Positions 8,006 to 20,196 of a stretch of 64,000 nt of DNA are shown in pieces. The stretch comes from an uncultured Clostridia bacterium (GTDB lineage: Bacteria > Bacillota > Clostridia > Christensenellales > Aristaeellaceae). Positions within the stretch are counted from its first letter, which is position 1; the number at the start of each line of letters is the position of its first letter. The notes beneath the pieces were generated by a model. It was given only the letters and a program-made list of their open reading frames with translations, had not been told where the DNA came from and searched no databases. The stretch covers positions 51,698 through 115,697 of the forward strand of contig CAMKNZ010000004.1 in NCBI GenBank assembly GCA_946414315.1. Direction: 5' to 3'. The position numbers were made by a program, and so were the translations under genes.

Positions 8006-10116
8006 TCAGACGTTCTGAGCCGTGTTGATCCGGATATTGGTCAGGACGCACTGGTCGCCGGTCAGCGCCGCATAGACTGTGCCGTTTGCGTCCGCCTCCG
8101 GCAGCGTCGTTACGTTCTTCACGTCCAGCCCCAGGTTCTTTGTGCTGACCGTGATCTGACCGCCGTTCCTGGCAAAAGCCACTTTGCAGTCGTAGCCTTC
8201 CTTATTGCTCTGTTTCCAGGCATTCCAGCCCCTGAAATCCGTATCCCGGTGTACGGTCGTCCGGTTCGTTGCTTCACCGTCCGGGTCCCAGTCCTCCCCG
8301 TTCAGGCGAACCACCGCGTACTCCCGGTAATTCGGCCCGTTCACCGTTCCGTCCGCGGAGCGGAACAGTACAATATACGGGCAGTGCCAGATCAGCCGCG
8401 CCGTAGGCAGGCTCTTGGTATGGAAAGTAAAACTCATTCCGTCCGTTACCGGGATCCCTTTCGTGGCCGCGCTCCGGATACTGTCGATCTGAATGTTCGG
8501 AAGGTCTCCGTCCGGGCCGTCAATATAGCTGATTTCCTCTGCGATCCGCGAGATATAATCATCCGGCACCGGGGTTTCCGCCTTGTCTATCCGGATATCG
8601 CTGATGAAACAGTTCTTCCCGGTCAGGGCAAGATAGGCAAAAAGGGAGTTGTTCTGCAGTGCAGCGATCACTTCCGTCGTCTTCTGTCCGTCATCCGCAC
8701 GGATCAGTACATGGTCCTTGCACTTCACCGCCTCTATCTTCCAGACCTTCCGGTCCCCTTCCGCCGGGGCTTCCGGCGCGTGTTCCGTCACCGCGGTCTT
8801 CACCGCCCGCGCACTGCGTTGGATGGTTTCTCCGTCGAGCCGGATCATGCAGTATTCGTTATAGTGCAGGTCACGCACGGCCATCTCGTCGTTCCGTGCC
8901 TGTCCGTCCAGCGAGTCATACAGGATTACCGACGGTTCCGCCCCGCCCTCCCGTGGGTTCTCCGCCCGGCAGGTCAGGCGGATCGTGACGGGCTTTGGAT
9001 TCAGCAGAATGCCTTCCGAAACCTCGCTCCGTTCTCCGCTGCAGTGGATCTCCCGGCCGCCGGCCAGTTCCCGCACCGCTTCCTGTTCCTTGATGTAGTT
9101 CTGTCCGTCCATGTCGATCATGTTCCGCATGATCATGGCGATCTCCGGATCGAACTGCGTGCCGGCCCCGGCGATGATCTCCTCCCGGATCAGCTGCTGC
9201 GGGATCGCCAGCCGGTAGCTCCGGTCGGAAGACAGGGTATCGTAGGTGTCCGCTACGGAGATGATCCGCGCGATCTCGGGGATCGCTTTCCCCTTCAGCC
9301 CTTCCGGATATCCGGTACCATCATACCGCTCATGATGGTAATGCGCGCCGATCCGGATATAGGGATAATCCTTGATGCTGGACAGGATCTGGTCGCCCAG
9401 CACCGGGTGCTGCTTGATCACTTCATATTCTTCGGGCGTCAGTTCGCTCTTCTTGTTGATAATGCCGTCGGAAATACCGAGCTTGCCCACATCGTGGAGC
9501 AGGCCGGCGTAATAAACCTTCCGGCACTCCTCTTCACTCTTGCCCATCATCCAGGCGATCCGCTCCGCGTATTCCGCCACCCGGAGGGAATGGCCGTGGG
9601 AGTATTCGTCCTTCGCGTCGATGGCGGTGACCAGGGCCGTGACCGTCTGCTCGAATAGGCGCTGGGAGAGCTGCTGCCGCTCCGTCAGCTGTTCCACTTC
9701 CTCCGACTGGTACTTCACGATCTGCCGGTCCCGGGACCGGATCAGTATGATGGCGATCACCGTCAGCAGGTTGATGGACGCGCCCGGGATGCTGGTCAGC
9801 GTCCGGCGGAAAAAAGTATCCCAGAGCCAGAAGGGGAACTGGATCAGCAGCGCGCACATCGCGGTGATAAAGCCGGTCCTCCCGTAATATACCACCAGGC
9901 AGATGATACACATATTGCTCAGGGCCGAAAGGACGCCGGTAAAAGCGGACACCGGAAGCCGGGCGCTGCCGATGGCGATCATGTCCCCGGAAGCGGACGC
10001 GCGCGGAAGCAGCACGGATACCGCGGCGAAGATCGCCAGCAGCACCGCAAAACCGATATATTCCGTTGCTTTCCTGTTCTTCCGTTCCATCCTGATCTTC
10101 ATCCTTCCGCTTGAAA

Positions 10117-10120
<4 letters not shown>
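8006..10120 (-). CDS. Membrane HD-GYP domain protein with duplicated C-terminal domain
   Basis: A 704-residue protein. Residues about 21-127 hold four likely membrane helices and 138-165 a linker helix. The HD-GYP domain (about 165-345) has LLHDVGKLG (His209-Asp210) and [11 protein letters not shown] (262-272), the signature of c-di-GMP phosphodiesterases. The remaining 350 residues contain two similar beta-rich units, each ending in an ALTG-x2-C-x4-IRI pattern; I do not recognise this domain. The GTG at 10120 overlaps the uvrA stop (GTGA), but no clear Shine-Dalgarno precedes it. ATGs at 10102 or 10090 (Met7, Met11) are alternatives. The catalytic role is inferred from motifs. Confidence 0.85.
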
Positions 10121-12939
<2,819 letters not shown>

Positions 12940-12966
12940 TCTGCCTCTGTTTTGATCAATTCTGAA

Positions 12967-14121
12967 TTATCTTGCCGCGGAACCTGTCGTTCCGTCGCGG
13001 CCGGGCGCTTCGATGCGGACCGGGCCCTCGACCGTCTCCCGGTTGTCCAGCATCTCCGCGGAATAGAACAGGGCCTTGTTGCCGCCCTCATGCTTCGCGT
13101 AATACATGGCGATATCCGCCGCGCGGTACAGATCATCGTAATTCCGGGCGACCATGTCCGTCATCACGATTCCGACGCTGGCCGTCACCTGGATGTTTGT
13201 CGTGCCGTTTCCGACCCAGCGCCGGACCTCCCGCACGACCTGGGAAGCGCGCTGCTGCGCCCATTCCTTTTCCGGGACGCTCTTGAGGTAGACCACGAAT
13301 TCGTCGCCGCCCAGCCGGCTCAGCACGTCAGAGTTGCGGAACATCTTCTTCAGATCCGCCGCCACGTCCTTCAGCACCTTGTCACCCATCTGATGGCCCA
13401 GCCGGTCGTTCACGCTCTTGAAGCGGTCCAGGTCCAGCAGCATCATCACGCCGTGCTCGTCCGTCTTCAGGTGCTCTTCAATCTCGTCCTGGGCCGCCAT
13501 CCGGGCCGTCAGCCCGGTGAGCAGGTCCATTTCCGATGCCTCGCGGGTCACTTCCCTGCCCAGGATCAGGGACGTCCTCGTCCGATTCATGGTATAGAAA
13601 GTCACGATGCTTACCGCGAAGAAAACACCGCTGAACAGATACCGCGTTACATCCGCCTGAACGCCCGCCAGAAGCCACGCCAGCATCAGGCCGAGATAGC
13701 TCAGCAGCTGCACCAGGCTCACATGCCAGGCGTAATCGAACAGATAAACGCCGACCGCGATCTGGGCGCCGATCCAGAAAGCGTCTGTTTTAAGCATCAC
13801 CGCACCGCAGATCGCCAGCAGGTGAATGGTTGCGGAAAGGCAGTAGCCGACGATCAGGAGCGCCTTCCGGGTGCTCTTTTTCGAAAAGGAAATGACGGTC
13901 CCGGCAATCCCGGCCGCCAGCTGGATCAGGCAGAAAAAAAATCCGGCAATATGCTGCTTCGTTGAAAAACCGAAGATGATCGTCGCAACGCAGGAAAACA
14001 GCGCAATCATGCTGAGCACTTTGACCGCGTCCCGGTTGCTCCGTTTGACCGCGTCCCGGTACTTGTCAAAGACGTCCGTAGCAAACCCGTACTGGTTCCA
14101 GATGGTCGCTTTCTCTTTCAT
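12967..14121 (-). CDS. Membrane diguanylate cyclase (GGDEF)
   Basis: A 384-residue protein with about six membrane helices between residues 35 and 178, then a GGDEF domain (about 195-365). The catalytic motif RLGGDEF (271-275) is intact, and an inhibitory I-site RNSD (262-265) sits exactly five residues before it, so product inhibition by c-di-GMP is expected. DxLTGL-like DLLTGLTARM opens the domain. The start at 14121 (MKEKATIWNQYG) follows AAAGGA. Upstream open sequence in this frame is repeat DNA and was excluded. Its position just before uvrA and an HD-GYP gene suggests joint expression. Confidence 0.92.
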   Translation of the reverse strand: MKEKATIWNQYGFATDVFDKYRDAVKRSNRDAVKVLSMIALFSCVATIIFGFSTKQHIAGFFFCLIQLAAGIAGTVISFSKKSTRKALLIVGYCLSATIHLLAICGAVMLKTDAFWIGAQIAVGVYLFDYAWHVSLVQLLSYLGLMLAWLLAGVQADVTRYLFSGVFFAVSIVTFYTMNRTRTSLILGREVTREASEMDLLTGLTARMAAQDEIEEHLKTDEHGVMMLLDLDRFKSVNDRLGHQMGDKVLKDVAADLKKMFRNSDVLSRLGGDEFVVYLKSVPEKEWAQQRASQVVREVRRWVGNGTTNIQVTASVGIVMTDMVARNYDDLYRAADIAMYYAKHEGGNKALFYSAEMLDNRETVEGPVRIEAPGRDGTTGSAAR

Positions 14122-14162
14122 GGCCGTCCGTTTCCTTTCAGCTTGTCTATTGCGGCTTTCTG

Positions 14163-14315
14163 TTGCGATCGCCGTTACCCGACCTTGCTTCGCCTTGCTC
14201 GCAACGCAAGGGTTTGCGCGCGCACCGCGGGCGGAATTCCCGCCTCGCGCACCGCGCACACCAGGGACGGCTGTGGCATGGGAGTCATGCGCCGGGCTGA
14301 AGCCCGGATGACTCC
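14163..14315 (-). repeat. Structured repeat at the 3' end of tsaD
   Basis: The same element as after yebC, with a different sequence but the same fold. The hairpin at 14281-14315 pairs GGAGTCAT (14281-14288) with ATGACTCC (14308-14315) and CCGGGC (14292-14297) with GCCCGG (14302-14307), leaving one 3-nt bulge (GCG, 14289-14291). The linker CATGCCACAG, then GCCGT, and the right end GGGTAACGGCGATCGCAA are shared. Its second arm is expanded by G+C-rich palindromes. The hairpin overlaps the last ten codons and stop of tsaD. Nothing else is seen in this 160-bp gap. Confidence 0.75.
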
Positions 14316-15385
14316 TCAACAAGCCTCAGCGCGGGCATGGCGTTCAGGTCCAGCCCCGCGGTCTCGCCGTTCATCAGCCGGTAATACGCCGCGCTGCCGA
14401 TCATCGCCCCGTTGTCCGTGCACAGTTTCAGCTCCGGCATGAACAGCGGAATCTTCAGCGCCCCGCACATTTCCGCGGCCATCCGCCGCAGCTCCCGGTT
14501 GGCGGAAACCCCGCCCGCCAGGGCAAAGCCGTTGTATCCGTCCATACCCTTCTCCTGCAGGAGCAGACGGGCCTTGCCCGTCAGCTCCCGGCAGACCGCC
14601 CGGCGGAAGCTGGCCGCCAGGTCCGCCTTCGGCAGGGTCTCTCCCCGCTGCTCCAGCGTGTGCACCGTGTTCATGAACGCGGTCTTCAGCCCGCTGAAGC
14701 TGTAGTCGTACCGACCGTCCGTTTTCGGACTGGGCAGGGTAAAGGCTTCCGGATTCCCCTCTTCCGCAAGGGCGTCGATCCGCGGGCCGCCCGGATAGGG
14801 CAGGCCCAGCGCCCGGGCCGCCTTGTCAAAGGCTTCGCCCGCCGCGTCGTCCACCGTCTGGCCCAGCAACCGGTAAGTGCCGTAATCCGACACCTCCACC
14901 AGGTGGCTGTGGCCGCCGGAAACCACCAGGCACAGGAAGGGCGGCTCCAGTTCCGGATGGCTCAGATAGTTTGCGCTCACATGCCCTTCGATGTGGTTGA
15001 CTCCCACCAGCGGCTTTCCCGCCGCGAAGGCCAGCCCCTTCATACAGTTGACGCCGGTCAGCAGCGCACCCACCAGGCCCGGTCCTTTGGTCACGGCCAG
15101 GGCGTCCATTTCTTCCAGGTTCATGCCGGCCTCGCGTAGCGCCTGGTCCACGACCCGGTCGCAGGCCTCCATATGCGCGCGGCTGGCGATCTCCGGAACC
15201 ACCCCGCCATACAGTTCATGCAGGTCGATCTGGCTGAACACCACGTTGCTCAGGATCTTCCGGCCGTTCTCTATCACGGCGGCCGCGGTTTCGTCACAGC
15301 TGGTCTCCAGCGCCAGGATCCGCACGGCTTCGCGGTTTTTCAGCTCTTCCGCCTGCGCGCGGCTTCTTTCTTCATAGTTCATCAT
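14285..15385 (-). CDS. tsaD: tRNA threonylcarbamoyladenosine synthase subunit TsaD
   Basis: A 366-residue TsaD (Kae1/Gcp family) that transfers threonylcarbamoyl to A37 of ANN-reading tRNAs with TsaB and TsaE. Seen: ILALETSCDETAAAV, the metal-binding HIEGH motif, VVSGGHSHL, and the late GGVSANRELR. The ATG at 15385 overlaps the preceding stop (ATGA). About 20 residues precede the usual ILALETSCDET start. The last codons (EESSGLQPGA) lie within a structured repeat, so the C-terminus seems to have been rewritten by that element. tsaB and tsaE are not in the window. Confidence 0.95.
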   Translation of the reverse strand: MMNYEERSRAQAEELKNREAVRILALETSCDETAAAVIENGRKILSNVVFSQIDLHELYGGVVPEIASRAHMEACDRVVDQALREAGMNLEEMDALAVTKGPGLVGALLTGVNCMKGLAFAAGKPLVGVNHIEGHVSANYLSHPELEPPFLCLVVSGGHSHLVEVSDYGTYRLLGQTVDDAAGEAFDKAARALGLPYPGGPRIDALAEEGNPEAFTLPSPKTDGRYDYSFSGLKTAFMNTVHTLEQRGETLPKADLAASFRRAVCRELTGKARLLLQEKGMDGYNGFALAGGVSANRELRRMAAEMCGALKIPLFMPELKLCTDNGAMIGSAAYYRLMNGETAGLDLNAMPALRLVEESSGLQPGA

Positions 15386-16104
15386 ACCCGAACGACCTGC
15401 TCCTCTTCGTCTCCGTTCCCTCCAAGGATCCGGAGGACCACCGCCACGGCAAAACACACCAGCGCCGCGACCCCGACAGCCAGCAGCACCTTGATCCCCA
15501 GGCTCCTGAAGAAGGTTTCGGGCATCAGGCGGATCAGCATATCCGTCCGGGCGTCCATCAGCCAGAGATCGTTGGTAAATGCCAGGTGATGGAACGCCGT
15601 AAACAGGCTGTCAAAGCTGATCAGTCCCCAGACCAGGAGTACCAGGCCGATCACCACCGCTGCCCCAAAGCCTGCCAGCATCCCGTTTGCGAAGCGCTTC
15701 AGATGCTTCCAAAGGAAAGCACCCACAACAAGGAGGATTGCCGCCGCAATACCCATATACCAGCGAAGCCTTCCCGCCAGCGCGATCAGGTCACGGCAGT
15801 CTGCCATGTGTTCCGCTTCGCGGGAAGAGAAACAGTCAACCGTGTTTCCGTCCGCGTCGGTATAAGAATACTGGAACGTTTTTCCCCCGCCGGTCAGGTA
15901 TACGGCAATCATTTTGCCCATCTCCGGATATTCACTGTCGGGCAGACCCGAGTATTCCGGTACCGAATGACGGCGCATCTGCGTAGCGAGCGTATCCTTG
16001 TCCCCGGCAATGTTGTACACTGTCAGAGCTGTCACCAGAAGGATCACAGCAAAAAAGAAGCAGAATCCCGCAACCGCAGCGGTCCTTTTTTTTGCCTGGC
16101 TCAT
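15382..16104 (-). CDS. DUF1461/TIGR01906 family integral membrane protein
   Basis: A 240-residue protein with four likely membrane helices (about 9-31, 114-132, 140-165 and 203-227). The central block FTAFHHLAFTNDLWLMD followed by LIRLMPETFF is the pattern I associate with TIGR01906/DUF1461, a family common in Firmicutes; its function is unknown to me. The acidic C-terminus ends GNGDEEEQVVRV. It lies between prfB and tsaD and overlaps the tsaD start by 4 bp, so the two are translationally coupled. Confidence 0.8.
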   Translation of the reverse strand: MSQAKKRTAAVAGFCFFFAVILLVTALTVYNIAGDKDTLATQMRRHSVPEYSGLPDSEYPEMGKMIAVYLTGGGKTFQYSYTDADGNTVDCFSSREAEHMADCRDLIALAGRLRWYMGIAAAILLVVGAFLWKHLKRFANGMLAGFGAAVVIGLVLLVWGLISFDSLFTAFHHLAFTNDLWLMDARTDMLIRLMPETFFRSLGIKVLLAVGVAALVCFAVAVVLRILGGNGDEEEQVVRV

Positions 16105-16122
16105 GTCCTCATCCTCTTCTCA

Positions 16123-16148
16123 TTGCGATCGTCGTTCTCCAGCCTTGT
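16123..16148 (-). repeat. Remnant of the structured repeat after prfB
   Basis: Twenty-six bases that match the right end of the tsaD-associated element (14164-14189) at about 20 positions, including TTGCGATCG and CCTTG. The hairpin-bearing left part is absent. It starts shortly after the prfB stop, in the same orientation as the other copies. Confidence 0.5.
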
Positions 16149-16154
16149 TTCGTA

Positions 16155-17261
16155 TCACTGCATTTTCAGGTACGCAGTCACAAATCCTTCCAGATTGCCG
16201 TTCATCACATCGTCAATGTTGCCGCTCTCATAGTTGGTGCGGTGATCCTTGACCATGGTGTAGGGCTGGAAGACATAGGAGCGGATCTGGCTGCCCCATT
16301 CGATCTTCTTCATCTCGCCCTTGATGTCCGCCATCTGCTGTTCCTTTTCCCGCTCGCGCAGTTCCAGCAGCTTGGCTTTCAGCATCTTCAGGCAGGTGGC
16401 GCGGTTCTGCACCTGGTCGCGCTCCGTCTGGCAGGCAACCACGATGGTCACGTCGTCCTTGACGTAGGTCATGCGGACAGCGGAGCTCGTCTTGTTGACG
16501 TTCTGGCCGCCGGCGCCGGAGGAGTGGTAGGTGTCCACCCGGACGTACTTCATATCGATCTTGATCTCGTCGCCTTCGTCTTCGATCATCGGCGCCACGT
16601 CCAGGCTGGAGAAGCTGGTATGCCGGCGGGCATTGGCGTCGAAGGGGCTGATCCGCACGAGGCGGTGTACGCCCTTCTCACCCCGGAGATATCCGTAGGC
16701 ATGGTCGCCGCTGACCTCGAAGGTCACGCTCTTGATGCCGGCCTCGTCGCCGTCCAGCAGGTCCAGCAGCTTGACCTCAAATCCCATCCGCTCGCAGTAA
16801 CGGGTATACATCCGGTACAGCATCTGGGTCCAGTCCTGGGCCTCGGTGCCGCCGGCGCCCGCATGCAGGCTCAGCACGGCGTCGTTGTCGTCATAGTCGC
16901 CCCTCATCAGGGTCTCCAGCTCCAGCGCGTCCGCCTTTTCCTTCAGGCTGGCCAGCTCCGTGCCGACCTCCTGGACCATTTCCTCGTCGTTTTCCTCCCG
17001 GGCCAGTTCCATCATCGTATCGATATCGTCCGCGGTGCTCAGCAGGCCTTCATAGTGCGCCAGCTTGTTCTTCAGATGGCCCAGCTTCTGGTTCACCCGG
17101 GTGGAACGCTCGGTATCGTTCCAGAACTCCGGCTGGTTCATCTCCTCCGTCAGCTCGTCGATCTGTTCCTTCATGTGATCGATGTGCAGGGCTTCTCCCG
17201 CGGCCAGGATGCTCTTGCGGATTCCCGCGATGTCCTGGGCGTATTGTTCAAGTTCTAACAT
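16155..17261 (-). CDS. prfB: Peptide chain release factor 2
   Basis: A 368-residue class I release factor that ends translation at UGA and UAA. The codon-recognition motif SPF (RISPFDANARRH) identifies RF2, and the catalytic GGQ lies in SGAGGQNVNKT. The start at 17261 (MLELEQYAQD) has GGAGG at ideal spacing; an earlier in-frame ATG sits in repeat DNA. The region around codons 20-35 reads through in one frame, so the programmed +1 frameshift found in many prfB genes is absent. It follows secA, an arrangement common in Firmicutes. Confidence 0.96.
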   Translation of the reverse strand: MLELEQYAQDIAGIRKSILAAGEALHIDHMKEQIDELTEEMNQPEFWNDTERSTRVNQKLGHLKNKLAHYEGLLSTADDIDTMMELAREENDEEMVQEVGTELASLKEKADALELETLMRGDYDDNDAVLSLHAGAGGTEAQDWTQMLYRMYTRYCERMGFEVKLLDLLDGDEAGIKSVTFEVSGDHAYGYLRGEKGVHRLVRISPFDANARRHTSFSSLDVAPMIEDEGDEIKIDMKYVRVDTYHSSGAGGQNVNKTSSAVRMTYVKDDVTIVVACQTERDQVQNRATCLKMLKAKLLELREREKEQQMADIKGEMKKIEWGSQIRSYVFQPYTMVKDHRTNYESGNIDDVMNGNLEGFVTAYLKMQ

Positions 17262-17270
17262 ATTATCCTC

Positions 17271-17366
17271 CAATTCATAATTCACAATTCATCATTCATA
17301 ATGACAAGTGCAATCCGACCGTTCAATTCATTGTGCATTATGCATTGTCTATTGTGCATTGTCCTT
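17271..17366. repeat. Two heptanucleotide-repeat blocks between secA and prfB
   Basis: Plus-strand 17271-17303 is built from seven-base units such as ATTCATA, ATTCACA and ATTCATC; 17334-17366 is built from GTGCATT, ATGCATT and GTCTATT. The blocks are imperfect inverted versions of each other around a 30-bp centre and are much more A+T-rich than the surroundings. The right block contains the last four secA codons and its stop (D-N-A-Q-stop). Confidence 0.7.
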
Positions 17367-20048
17367 GAGCATGCAGCAGTTCTTGTATTTCTTGCCGCTG
17401 CCGCAGGGGCACGGATCGTTCCGGCCGACCTTCTCCGACGCCTTCACGCGCCTGGGCTGCCGGGGGCCGTCCCCCGCCATCCGCGCCTCGGTCGGCTTCG
17501 CGGTCTGCACCCGCTCCGGCGTAACCTGCACCTTGGTCTGATAGACGCGGCGTACGGTATCCTCCCGGATCAGGTGGTTCAGCTCCTCAAACATGTGGCC
17601 GGCTTCAATCTGGTATTCCGTGACCGGGTTCTTGCCGCTGTACTGGCGGTATCCGATACCGTCCCGCAGCTGGTCCATGGCATCGATGTGGTCCATCCAG
17701 CGGGTGTCCACGCTGCGCAGCAGCATGACGCGTTCCACCTCGCGCATGTCCACATGGAGCTCGTCCATCATCTGCTCGCGCTCTTCGTAGAAGGCGCGGG
17801 CGTCTTCCTTCAGGGCCTCGACAAAACCCGCCCGGTCATCCTCGGCAAGACCGCGGTTCTGTTCCAGCGCACCGTGGTGGCAGCACAGGTTTTCCAGGTA
17901 GTTGGCGGCTTCCCTCCATTCCCATTCACGGGAATCGTCGCTGTTCATCCAGCGGCCCGCGGCGAAATCGATCACATGGTCCGTCATACGCAGGATGCTG
18001 TCCCGCACGTTTTCGCCCATGAGCACCCGGCGGCGCTGGCCGTAAATGATCTCGCGCTGGCGGTTCATGACGTTGTCGTACTCCAGCACGTATTTCCGTG
18101 TCTCATAGTTCCGGCTTTCGATCCGCTTCTGGGCGTTCTCGATCTGCTTGGTCAGCAGGCCCGCGGTCAGCGGCTCATCGTCCCGCAGGCCGAGGCGGTC
18201 GACCATCGGGCCGATCCGGTCACTGCCGAACAGGCGCATCAGGTCGTCTTCCAGGCTGATGAAGAACTGGGTGGAACCGGGATCGCCCTGCCGGCCGCTG
18301 CGGCCGCGCAGCTGGTTGTCGATCCGGCGGCTCTCATGCCGCTCCGTACCGATGATATGCAGGCCGCCGGTCTGCAGTACACGCTCGTGCTCCTGATCCG
18401 TTTCCGCCTTGAACTTCGCGTAGTGCTCCTGATAGCGCTTCCGGGCCTCGAGCACTTCCTCGCTCACATGTTCGTTGTGGCCGACAGCCTCCTCGATCAC
18501 TTCCTCCTCGAGGCCTTCCTGCCGCAGGGCGCGGCGGGCCAGGTACTCGGGATTACCGCCCAGCAGGATATCGGTTCCGCGGCCCGCCATGTTGGTGGCG
18601 ATGGTCACGGCGCCCCAGTGGCCCGCCTGGGCCACGATTTCCGCTTCCTTGGCGTGGTTCTTGGCATTCAGCACCTCATGGGCGATGCCCTTGCGGCGCA
18701 GCATCTCGCTGAGCATCTCGCTGACCTCGACGCTGATGGTACCCACCAGCAGGGGCTGGCCCTTGGCGTGGTACTGTTCGATGCTCGCCACAACGGCGTT
18801 GAACTTTGCGGCCTTGTTCTTGTAGACCATGTCTTCCTGGTCCACGCGGATGTTCGGCTTGTTGGTGGGTATCTCCACGACGTCCAGCGCGTAGATGCCC
18901 TGGAATTCCGCTTCTTCCGTCTTCGCGGTACCGGTCATGCCGGACAGCTTTTTATACATGCGGAAGTAGTTCTGGAAGGTGATGGTGGCCAGGGTCTTGC
19001 TCTCCCGTTCCACCTTGACGTGCTCCTTGGCCTCGATGGCCTGGTGCAGGCCTTCCGAATAGCGGCGGCCGATCATCAGGCGGCCGGTGAACTCGTCCAC
19101 GATGATAACCTGGCCGTTCTGCACGACATAGTCCACATCCCGCTTCATCAGGTTGTGGGCGCGCAGGGCGCAGTATACGTGATGGTTCAGCTCGCTGTTG
19201 TCCGGGTCGTTGATGTTCTCGATGCCAAAGGCGGTCTCGACCTTGCGGGCGCCTTCGTCCGTCAGGGTAACGGCCTTTTTCTTTTCCTCCACCTCAAAGT
19301 GGACGTCCCGCTTCATGGTCCGGACCACCGCGTCCACGCGGTCGTAGAGCTCGGTGCTCTTTTCTCCCTGGCCGGAGATGATCAGAGGCGTGCGGGCCTC
19401 GTCGATCAGGATCGAGTCAACCTCGTCCACAATGGCGAAGGCGTGACCCCGCTGAACCAGATTCTCCCGGCGGATGACCATGTTGTCCCGCAGGTAGTCG
19501 AAACCCAGCTCGTTGTTCGTGCCGTAGGTGATGTCGCATGCATAGGCCGCCTTCCGCTCGGCGGAATCGAGGTCGTGCACGATCAGGCCGACGCTCAGGC
19601 CCAGGAAACGGTGCACCTTGCCCATCCACTCGCTGTCGCGGCGGGCCAGGTAGTCGTTCACCGTGACAATATGGACGCCTTCGCCCCGCAGGGCGTTCAG
19701 ATAAGCAGGCATGGTGGAAACAAGCGTTTTGCCTTCACCGGTCTTCATCTCCGCAATGCGGCCCTGGTGCAGCACGACGCCGCCCAGCACCTGGACCTTG
19801 TAGGGCCGCATACCCAGCACCCGGTCCGCAGCTTCCCGCACGGTGGCGAAAGCTTCGGGCAGGATATCGTCTTCGGTCTCGCCGTTCTGCAGCCGCTGCC
19901 TGAATTCAGCCGTTTTGGCCTGCAGCTGTTCGTCCGTCAGAGCGCGGTATTCGGCTTCCAGCGCCATCACCGCTTCGACGGGTTTGTTCAGTGTTTTCAG
20001 CTTGGCTTCGTTTCCGGAACCAAGGATCTTTTTCAGGAAATCCAGCAT
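17349..20048 (-). CDS. secA: Preprotein translocase ATPase SecA
   Basis: An 899-residue SecA that drives export of unfolded preproteins through SecYEG. It has Walker A MKTGEGKT, the DEAD-like [14 protein letters not shown], the [13 protein letters not shown] helicase motif, and a C-terminal zinc-binding tail [13 protein letters not shown]. The start [10 protein letters not shown] at 20048 has GGAG seven bases upstream; two earlier Mets in frame lack this. The final codons DNAQ-stop come from the heptanucleotide repeat. A promoter at 20110-20139 lies upstream, and prfB follows. Confidence 0.98.
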   Translation of the reverse strand: MLDFLKKILGSGNEAKLKTLNKPVEAVMALEAEYRALTDEQLQAKTAEFRQRLQNGETEDDILPEAFATVREAADRVLGMRPYKVQVLGGVVLHQGRIAEMKTGEGKTLVSTMPAYLNALRGEGVHIVTVNDYLARRDSEWMGKVHRFLGLSVGLIVHDLDSAERKAAYACDITYGTNNELGFDYLRDNMVIRRENLVQRGHAFAIVDEVDSILIDEARTPLIISGQGEKSTELYDRVDAVVRTMKRDVHFEVEEKKKAVTLTDEGARKVETAFGIENINDPDNSELNHHVYCALRAHNLMKRDVDYVVQNGQVIIVDEFTGRLMIGRRYSEGLHQAIEAKEHVKVERESKTLATITFQNYFRMYKKLSGMTGTAKTEEAEFQGIYALDVVEIPTNKPNIRVDQEDMVYKNKAAKFNAVVASIEQYHAKGQPLLVGTISVEVSEMLSEMLRRKGIAHEVLNAKNHAKEAEIVAQAGHWGAVTIATNMAGRGTDILLGGNPEYLARRALRQEGLEEEVIEEAVGHNEHVSEEVLEARKRYQEHYAKFKAETDQEHERVLQTGGLHIIGTERHESRRIDNQLRGRSGRQGDPGSTQFFISLEDDLMRLFGSDRIGPMVDRLGLRDDEPLTAGLLTKQIENAQKRIESRNYETRKYVLEYDNVMNRQREIIYGQRRRVLMGENVRDSILRMTDHVIDFAAGRWMNSDDSREWEWREAANYLENLCCHHGALEQNRGLAEDDRAGFVEALKEDARAFYEEREQMMDELHVDMREVERVMLLRSVDTRWMDHIDAMDQLRDGIGYRQYSGKNPVTEYQIEAGHMFEELNHLIREDTVRRVYQTKVQVTPERVQTAKPTEARMAGDGPRQPRRVKASEKVGRNDPCPCGSGKKYKNCCMLKDNAQ

Positions 20049-20109
20049 CTGTGTCTCCTTCATAGCCCCTCTCCGTACTCTTCCGGAAACGGGCAAAGCA
20101 TTACAGGTT

Positions 20110-20139
20110 AGTATATCACAGAAAAGCCTTCTGACACAA
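20110..20139 (-). promoter_or_regulatory. secA promoter
   Basis: Minus strand TTGTGT (20134-20139), an 18-bp spacer and TATACT (20110-20115), about 60 bp before the secA ATG and just beyond the terminator of the preceding gene. Confidence 0.6.
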
Positions 20140-20145
20140 GCAAAA

Positions 20146-20179
20146 TCAAAAGCACCGGGGTCATTTCTGACCCCGGTGC
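20146..20179 (-). terminator. Terminator of the CARDB-repeat protein gene
   Basis: A perfect 12-bp stem (20152-20163 with 20168-20179; arm GCACCGGGGTCA) with a 4-nt loop, followed on the minus strand by TTTTGATTTT, shortly after the stop at 20197. Confidence 0.9.
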
Positions 20180-20196
20180 GGATTATGGCGTTTTGA

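Noticed and set aside
6566..9658. A 1,030-codon plus-strand frame opposite purA and the HD-GYP gene
   Set aside because: It is an antisense shadow; both minus-strand proteins have full family motifs and proper ribosome sites.
14122..14322. N-terminal extension of the GGDEF protein through the repeat region
   Set aside because: The added residues are encoded by the structured repeat and tsaD antisense sequence; the ATG at 14121 has a proper ribosome site.
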